Origin: Methanothrix sp.
Lineage (GTDB): Archaea > Halobacteriota > Methanosarcinia > Methanotrichales > Methanotrichaceae
Reading direction: 5' to 3'
Assembly: GCA_028708055.1 (NCBI GenBank)
Contig: JAQVZT010000064.1
Span: 1-11,359 of the forward strand
Length of the DNA stretch: 11,359 nt
Part shown: one piece after another, positions 7,054-11,359 of the stretch
How the letters are laid out: each line of letters begins with the position of its first letter
Numbering within the stretch: the stretch's first letter is position 1
Notes under the pieces: generated by a model
Seen by the model: the letters and a program-made list of their open reading frames with translations, nothing else
What the model was told of the DNA's origin: nothing
Database searches by the model: none
Made by a program: the position numbers and the translations under genes

Positions 7054-7557
7054 ATGAGTAGAATATGCAATATATTGGGACTTGCGGTCCTCGGGATCGC
7101 CTTATTGATTGGTGGTGCAAGTGCACAAGCGGTCACAACGAGTGAGGTAGGTGTCGATGGCTGTGTTCTTCAATATGATCTGACCATAACTATACCACCG
7201 ACCGCGCCAGACTTTGGCCCCATGTTTTCGGGAAGCGGAGGAAATAATACAGAAACTGATTCAACGGGACGTATCCTGGCAGCAGTTCCATGGCAATTGG
7301 ATGCAGAAGACAAGGATGCGCTTACCAAAAACGCTCATGAAGGCCATATGTCAGCCACAGGCCCAGTTTATATGACCAATCCCCTGAAAATCTGCGGCGT
7401 TGCCTTAGGTGCGAGCCCAGTAACTGTTAAAGACAGTATGCCTGAAGATTGTGAAGCTCAAACCCTATACTTGGGCTATGCGCAGGTAAGGGATGCATTA
7501 GACACAACAGCTGGCGATTTTGCGATAACCGTCAAATATACACTTAGTGCCGCTTAA
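7054..7557 (+). CDS. Small secreted WxL-like surface protein (copy 1)
   Basis: A 167-residue exported protein. A classical signal peptide (hydrophobic LGLAVLGIALLIGG, residues 8-21) ends with ASA-QA near residue 25. The mature part is beta-rich and resembles the C-terminal WxL domain of Gram-positive surface proteins: PWQLDAED with W80, then GHM (97-99), VYMTNPLKI (105-113), and a terminal amphipathic strand FAITVKYTLSAA ending the protein. The same order of motifs occurs in the gene at 8653, so the two are probably paralogues. This copy has three cysteines in the mature part (C37, C114, C133) and a region at 27-70 not matched in the other. One sequon (NNT) is present. In bacteria WxL domains bind peptidoglycan; an archaeal ligand would have to differ. 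It has its own promoter, strong RBS and terminator, so it is probably an abundant monocistronic product. The WxL assignment is by motif pattern, not by search. Confidence 0.75.
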   Translation: MSRICNILGLAVLGIALLIGGASAQAVTTSEVGVDGCVLQYDLTITIPPTAPDFGPMFSGSGGNNTETDSTGRILAAVPWQLDAEDKDALTKNAHEGHMSATGPVYMTNPLKICGVALGASPVTVKDSMPEDCEAQTLYLGYAQVRDALDTTAGDFAITVKYTLSAA

Positions 7558-7587
7558 GCCTAAAAACTAGGCTTATTCTTTTTTTTT
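7555..7587 (+). terminator. Strong terminator after first WxL-like gene
   Basis: TAAGCCTA (7555-7562) pairs perfectly with TAGGCTTA (7568-7575) around an AAAAC loop, and nine consecutive T follow at 7579-7587. The stem overlaps the stop codon. It should separate this transcript from the downstream genes. Confidence 0.75.
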
Positions 7588-7760
7588 GATTAATAAAATA
7601 TGTTAATCTTTATAATTAGAATTCAGCGAAATAAATAATAGAGAATCAGTAATGATCCATTAGGTGCTTAAATATATATCTCTATTACAATCAAATTAAA
7701 TCATAAGTGTTATATACGTAGACTTCTATCGTAATAAATGAGGTTAAGGTGATGATTTGC
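7588..7760 (+). promoter_or_regulatory. Promoter and RBS of DUF916-like gene
   Basis: This AT-rich gap contains TTATATA at 7710-7716, predicting initiation near 7737 and a leader of about 24 nt. AGGTGAT (7747-7753) matches the archaeal anti-Shine-Dalgarno over seven bases and lies 7 nt before the ATG at 7761. That decides the start: the GTG at 7749 and the ATG at 7752 overlap the ribosome site itself and are not used. A second TATA-like stretch lies at about 7671-7679. Confidence 0.55.
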
Positions 7761-8561
7761 ATGAGAAGTATAAATATTAAATTCCTATTAATGGCCTTTA
7801 TGGCCGCGTGTATCCTAATCTCAGCAGCCAGTGCATTAGGAATCACAGGTGCCATTATTAGCCAGGAGGTTTCTCCCGGCCAGGATTTGGACAGAGAGAT
7901 AATTGTAGGGAATGGAGAAAACGAATCGTCCCATAACATGACGGCAGAGGTATTGGGATATGCCACAAATGAGGGTGGCGCAAACATTGCCCTTCAGCCG
8001 GAAGAGGACACCGGCCCATACACTGCCAGGCCTTTTCTCTCCATTGATCCTGAGAACTTCACCCTGGGACCTGGCGAGATAAAAACACTCCGTCTCAAAG
8101 GTACCGTGCCGGATGATGTTACATCAGGTGGATTATATGCATCAGTGGTCATTCTGCCGGAGCCTGTATTCGATAAAGAAAACAATATCAATGTTGTTAC
8201 CGGATTCATGTCTCTGGTAATGCTGACCATAAAAGGCTCGAATCTGATCAAGACCGGAGAGATCAAGAACCTTTCCGCTTCGACTCAGGAAAAGGGGGTG
8301 GCAGTCGATGTCCTCTTCGAGAACAACGGTAATGTTGAATACAAGCCCCTGGTTACAGCGAGCTTGGAAGATGATCAAGGAAAAATCCTGTCAACTAAAG
8401 GACCGATAGAAGACAGGATACTCCCAACATGTTCGCGCCTCTTCAGATTCCAGATTGTGCCTGAAGCGGAATTGAGTCCCGGAGAATATAATATCACGGC
8501 AGTGGCGAAACTGAGCGACGGAACGGTTCTGGATTCAAAGGAGACGACATTCACGGTATGA
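7761..8561 (+). CDS. Secreted two-domain DUF916-like protein
   Basis: A 266-residue exported protein. The signal peptide has hydrophobic residues 8-20 and an ASA-LG cleavage site near residue 25. The first domain (about 26-160) has the pattern of DUF916, the N-terminal domain of bacterial WxL-interacting proteins and akin to the PapD-like chaperone fold: ITGAIISQEVSPGQDL, then FLSIDPENFTLGPGEIKTLRL and VPDDVTSGGLYASVVI (117-131). The second domain (about 165-266) is a separate immunoglobulin-like fold placed like DUF3324, with VDVLFENNGNVEYKPLVTASL, LSPGEYNITAVAKLSDG and a last strand at the stop codon. Bacterial counterparts end in a transmembrane helix; this one ends without one and without any sorting motif, so it is free or held by partners. 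Five N-glycosylation sequons are present. It lies between two WxL-like genes, supporting a role as their partner. The DUF916 call is by pattern; an unrelated fimbrial-chaperone-like protein is the alternative. Confidence 0.75.
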   Translation: MRSINIKFLLMAFMAACILISAASALGITGAIISQEVSPGQDLDREIIVGNGENESSHNMTAEVLGYATNEGGANIALQPEEDTGPYTARPFLSIDPENFTLGPGEIKTLRLKGTVPDDVTSGGLYASVVILPEPVFDKENNINVVTGFMSLVMLTIKGSNLIKTGEIKNLSASTQEKGVAVDVLFENNGNVEYKPLVTASLEDDQGKILSTKGPIEDRILPTCSRLFRFQIVPEAELSPGEYNITAVAKLSDGTVLDSKETTFTV

Positions 8562-8585
8562 GCCATAGAGATTCTGCGGAAGGAT

Positions 8586-8597
8586 TTGGGCGCCCAA
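8586..8597. repeat. 12-bp perfect palindrome TTGGGCGCCCAA
   Basis: A self-complementary 12-mer 24 nt after the stop of the DUF916-like gene and about 25 nt before the next TATA box. Two bases on, TTGGGCCCCA (8599-8608) repeats the pattern imperfectly. It fits a dimeric regulator site upstream of the next promoter, or a stem in the transcript. No T-tract follows, so it is not a typical terminator. Confidence 0.4.
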
Positions 8598-8621
8598 TTG
8601 GGCCCCAGTCCCTCCCATGAA

Positions 8622-8629
8622 TATAAATA
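8622..8629 (+). promoter_or_regulatory. TATA box of second WxL-like gene
   Basis: TATAAATA lies 24 to 31 nt upstream of the ATG at 8653, the same octamer and nearly the same spacing as before the photolyase. Initiation would fall at or just before the ATG, so a leaderless mRNA is possible. A weak AGGAT at 8642-8646 could serve as a ribosome site if the gene is read through from upstream. Confidence 0.5.
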
Positions 8630-8652
8630 ATAATTGGCAGTAGGATTGTATC

Positions 8653-9207
8653 ATGATTAAAAGACGAATTATAGTCTTTATCCTGCTTTTCGCGCTCGCC
8701 TTCCTGGCGGTAAGGCCAGTTGCCGCCGAGGATACGCCGCCAGGTGGTTTAGGCGAGGGCGACTTGAAGCTGGGCGGGGGCGCGAACACGGTGTCCATCA
8801 CCGCGCCAAATGACATCACCGATTGGGTGCTCAGATCCGGCGATAACTCTCGCGCCAGCGTGTTTCAGGTGAGTGCCGATGGCGACTGGAAGCTTTCGGC
8901 CACAGATAGCGATACAGTAACCACAAAAGGCCATATGACCGAATGGTATGGCGGAAACTATATAACCAGTCCCAAACAACTTGAAAATCCAATGAATGTA
9001 TCTGCGCAGACCGGAGGAAATGTAACAGCAGTATACGAGGTAAAGCTTCCCGCGGGCGGCATAATCGCCCTTGGCGGGACTACTAATTTGGATGAAAAAA
9101 ATGTAGAAGTCGCCTTCAAGCAGCCGGTATCCTCAATCGATGAAGTTCTGACCGACGGCCACAGGTACAAAATAGTGGTTACATTTACCATATCATCATA
9201 CCCTTAA
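8653..9207 (+). CDS. Small secreted WxL-like surface protein (copy 2)
   Basis: A 184-residue exported protein. Signal peptide: basic MIKRR, hydrophobic residues 6-20, cleavage near VAA-ED at 25. Two WxL motifs are visible, WVL (W58) and GDWKLSATD (W79), as in bacterial WxL domains, which carry a distal and a proximal motif. These are followed by GHM (94-96), NYITSPKQL (102-110), a beta-rich stretch with glycine turns, and the closing strand YKIVVTFTISSYP. This order matches the protein at 7054. It has no cysteine and two sequons (NVS, NVT). No membrane anchor or sorting signal is present, so attachment must be non-covalent or through a partner. The next gene starts 33 nt downstream with no TATA box between, so the two are probably co-transcribed. 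The WxL call is by motif; structure comparison would settle it. Confidence 0.75.
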   Translation: MIKRRIIVFILLFALAFLAVRPVAAEDTPPGGLGEGDLKLGGGANTVSITAPNDITDWVLRSGDNSRASVFQVSADGDWKLSATDSDTVTTKGHMTEWYGGNYITSPKQLENPMNVSAQTGGNVTAVYEVKLPAGGIIALGGTTNLDEKNVEVAFKQPVSSIDEVLTDGHRYKIVVTFTISSYP

Positions 9208-9211
9208 ATGC

Positions 9212-9237
9212 GGAAAGGAGCAGCTATGGGGCTATAG
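9212..9237 (+). promoter_or_regulatory. RBS and three-codon minicistron before large gene
   Basis: GGAAAGGAG (9212-9220) is the only good ribosome site between the two genes. It is spaced 5 nt before an ATG at 9226, and that ATG opens only Met-Gly-Leu-stop (9226-9237). The large gene starts at 9241, three bases after the TAG and in the same frame, with the ribosome site 20 nt away. Translation of the large protein may therefore depend on re-initiation after the minicistron. Confidence 0.45.
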
Positions 9238-9240
9238 AGA

Positions 9241-11359
9241 ATGCACGACGTGAATGATAAAAAAATCTCAAAGCCATATTTCCGGGAAGAATTCACGACT
9301 GTTATAATCGCCGTGCTATTTTTAATATTCACAATCAGTATCCCATCCGTCCTGGGCGTGAGCGACTCAGAATCCCCAGAAGATTCCGTTTACCGGATAG
9401 AGGTCAACCTGCCCGCGACAATGGTCTACAATGTCTCGGTAGCCATTACTGTGCCGCAAGGCATGATCTACGATGCCGGAAGCCTGCAGACTATCGGCGC
9501 TGAGCCCACTCAGAAAATCACGCCGGAGGATGGCACCAACGGGGTTTTGGTAGACCTGTATTTTGGCGACATCGATAACTCCGCCAATCAGGATCTGCTC
9601 ATCCGGTTCAAATCCATGGTCTCAAACGCCGACGTGGTGCGAAATGGTTTTGCCCTCCCGCCCATCAATGCAACTTTGCGGTACAAAAACGCTAACGGCG
9701 ATGAACGCAGCTTATCCGGGGAAATGGAAAGGGTGACGGTAATCGAGCCCTATCTGGAGGCGGAGCGGAGGTTTGAGCCAGCCGGCAGCTGGCGGGGCGA
9801 CACAATAAATTGCAGCTTACTGCTGTGCCATTCTCGGGAAAGCACCGCCGATGCCTATGATGTAGCGGTCTCCGAAAGCCTGCCAGAAGGCCTGACCTAT
9901 CAGCCCGGATCCATGCGGATCGAGCGCGGACCGGAAGGGAGCATCCAGGAGGACCCGGCAAATTTGACCTTCCGCTTTTCTCAGGTGAATCTATCCTGGA
10001 GCGGCGAGCAGAAGATCTGCCTGAGCTACCGGGCCACAGTTGATAGCCATGTGCAGGCCAATGAATCCCTCCCCTGCCGGGCGGGAATAAACTGGACAAG
10101 CATGCCCGGAGAAAACCCCGAAGAGCGAGCTTATACCTTGGCCTCTGAAGGCAGCCCCAGGCTTGTCCCCATGCCGGCAGACCTTAGGGTCTCCCTCACC
10201 GATAGACCGGACCCGGTGCGCCCCGGCGGATTGCTCAACTACACCATAAGCTGTAGCAACAACGGCGGCTATGCCATGCAAACGGCTGTGGACGCGGATT
10301 ACGACCCCAATCTGGCCTTTGTTTCCGCCAACCCTGTCCCGGACGCGGGCACAGACAATCACTGGACCCTGGGCGATCTGGATAATAATAGCACTTCGAT
10401 AATCTTAGTCACCCTCCGGGCGGATGCTCTTCTGCATGAGGGCACCCTTCTCAGCAGCACCGCCAACATAACCAGCCCGGACGGACCCGGCGCACAGGCG
10501 TCCGCTCTGACCAATGTGAGCCGCGCCGCTCCGCCAAAACCTGATCTGGAAATAGACCGCACCATCTCGCCCACCAGCGGATGGAGAGGCGACACCATAA
10601 ATTGCAATCTGTTCGTGCGCCATTCTTTTATGAGCAACGCCGATGCCTATGATGTTGCGATCTCCGAGGGCCTGCCCGAAGGCCTGATCTATCTGCCCGG
10701 CACCATGCAGATAATAAGCGGTCCGGAGGACGGCGTTCTTCAGGAAGACCCGGGTGGCCCGATCTGGCATTTTTCTCAGGTAAATAAATCATGGGAAGAT
10801 GATAATAAAATACAGCTCAGATATCATGCCAGAATCGATACTAAGGTGCAGGCCAACGACTCACTGAAATGGCTGGTCACATTGAACTGGACCGACACCG
10901 CAGGAGAAGACCCGGAGGAGCAACACTACACCGAAACCTCGCAGGGCAGCATCATGCTCATTCCCAAGCCGGCCAGCTTCAAGATCACTCTGGCCGATAA
11001 CCCGGACCCTGTGCGACCGGACGGACTTCTTAACTACACAGTGAACTACCTTAACGCCGGCGGCTATGCTCTGCAAACGGCTGTTAAAGCCGACTGGGAT
11101 CCGAACCTGACATTTATCTCCGCCCTTCCCGACCCGGACACGGGCACGGATAACCTCTGGACCCTTGGAGACCTGGACCGGGAAGGCTCCGGAACCATCC
11201 GGGCTATCCTCCGCGCCGCTTCCTCCCTGCCCGACGATTCAATGCTCACCAGCTCCGTCCAGATATCCAGCCCGGACGGCGTCGCCACCCATGCATCAGC
11301 CATGACTGCGGTGAGCAATGCCGCACCATTGCTTTTTATTGAGAAGAGGGCATCCGATC
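9241..11359 (+). CDS. Large repetitive secreted surface protein (partial)
   Basis: At least 706 residues, open to the right edge of the window with no stop. The TAG at 9235-9237 is in frame, so ATG 9241 is the first possible start. An N-terminal signal or anchor segment (hydrophobic residues about 20-38, TVIIAVLFLIFTISIPSVLG) precedes a fimbrial isopeptide-type domain (about 47-168). Two module types then alternate: A (about 169-313 and 434-578), with AYDVA-x-SE-x-LPEGL-x-Y and VQAN-x-SL; and B (about 314-433 and 579-696), with PDPVRP, LLNYT and WTLGDLD, which is DUF11-like. A third A begins at 697. Such modules build long extracellular stalks or adhesins in bacteria and archaea. Seventeen N-glycosylation sequons are visible. 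Codons are more G+C-rich than in the three preceding genes. It probably follows the WxL-like gene in one transcript. C-terminal anchoring cannot be judged from this window. Confidence 0.85.
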   Translation, partial: MHDVNDKKISKPYFREEFTTVIIAVLFLIFTISIPSVLGVSDSESPEDSVYRIEVNLPATMVYNVSVAITVPQGMIYDAGSLQTIGAEPTQKITPEDGTNGVLVDLYFGDIDNSANQDLLIRFKSMVSNADVVRNGFALPPINATLRYKNANGDERSLSGEMERVTVIEPYLEAERRFEPAGSWRGDTINCSLLLCHSRESTADAYDVAVSESLPEGLTYQPGSMRIERGPEGSIQEDPANLTFRFSQVNLSWSGEQKICLSYRATVDSHVQANESLPCRAGINWTSMPGENPEERAYTLASEGSPRLVPMPADLRVSLTDRPDPVRPGGLLNYTISCSNNGGYAMQTAVDADYDPNLAFVSANPVPDAGTDNHWTLGDLDNNSTSIILVTLRADALLHEGTLLSSTANITSPDGPGAQASALTNVSRAAPPKPDLEIDRTISPTSGWRGDTINCNLFVRHSFMSNADAYDVAISEGLPEGLIYLPGTMQIISGPEDGVLQEDPGGPIWHFSQVNKSWEDDNKIQLRYHARIDTKVQANDSLKWLVTLNWTDTAGEDPEEQHYTETSQGSIMLIPKPASFKITLADNPDPVRPDGLLNYTVNYLNAGGYALQTAVKADWDPNLTFISALPDPDTGTDNLWTLGDLDREGSGTIRAILRAASSLPDDSMLTSSVQISSPDGVATHASAMTAVSNAAPLLFIEKRASD
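9745..11359 (+). repeat. Tandem A-B domain repeats, period about 264 codons
   Basis: Units are A1 9745-10179, B1 10180-10539, A2 10540-10974, B2 10975-11328 and the start of A3 at 11329. A DNA landmark in A, GGCGACAC-A/C-ATAAATTGC, recurs at 9796 and 10588, exactly 792 bp apart. The PDPVRP landmark in B recurs at 10201 and 10996, 795 bp apart, so one codon has been gained or lost. Protein identity between copies is high in landmarks and moderate elsewhere, which points to an old duplication that has since diverged. Confidence 0.8.

Noticed and set aside
9692..11318. Several minus-strand open frames opposite the large repeat protein
   Set aside because: They are Arg/Gly/Ala-rich shadows of the G+C-rich repeat gene, and their recurrence simply follows the tandem repeats.
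1..11359. CRISPR arrays, tRNA or rRNA genes, insertion sequences
   Set aside because: No regularly spaced short repeats, no tRNA-like cloverleaf, no rRNA sequence and no transposase motif were seen on either strand. The only regular repeat is the in-frame domain duplication from 9745.

Overview
The window looks like a chromosomal stretch from a methanogenic archaeon of the Methanosarcinales. Methanotrichaceae (Methanothrix/Methanosaeta) is plausible but unproven. The reasons are a class II CPD photolyase closely resembling the Methanosarcina enzyme, a soluble multi-PAS hybrid histidine kinase of the kind common in these methanogens, archaeal TATA boxes (TATAAATA, TTATATA) at about -25 to -50, GGTGAT/GGAGG ribosome sites, and very AT-rich intergenic DNA beside coding DNA of about 50-57% G+C. 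This placement rests on remembered family sequences, not on a search.

Left part (1-4372, minus strand): a 1208-residue cytoplasmic sensor kinase (six PAS-type modules, HisKA, HATPase_c, receiver) is followed 72 nt later by a small PCC/DUF296-domain protein. No terminator is visible between them, and a hairpin plus T-tract follows the second gene, so they probably form a two-gene operon. Middle (4373-5996): a 157-bp divergent promoter region separates the kinase from a plus-strand class II photolyase. The photolyase TATA box sits where transcription would begin at its ATG, implying a leaderless mRNA. A hairpin/T-tract follows its stop.

Region 5931-7053 holds no gene I can support. It is partly extremely AT-rich and carries hairpins, a strong isolated TATA box and two GC-rich hairpin/T5 signals, which together could delimit a small untranslated RNA.

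Right part (7054-11359, plus strand): four consecutive genes for exported proteins, all with signal peptides. They are a small WxL-like protein (own promoter, strong RBS, own terminator), a two-domain DUF916-like protein, a second small WxL-like protein, and a large repetitive DUF11/fimbrial-type surface protein that runs off the window. This mirrors the gene content of the WxL loci of Gram-positive bacteria (WxL proteins, a WxL-interacting DUF916-DUF3324 protein and a large surface protein), but in an archaeon that has no peptidoglycan. It is the most interesting part of the window. I infer that the four products form a cell-surface complex, with the large protein as stalk or adhesin and the WxL-like and DUF916-like proteins as binding or assembly partners.
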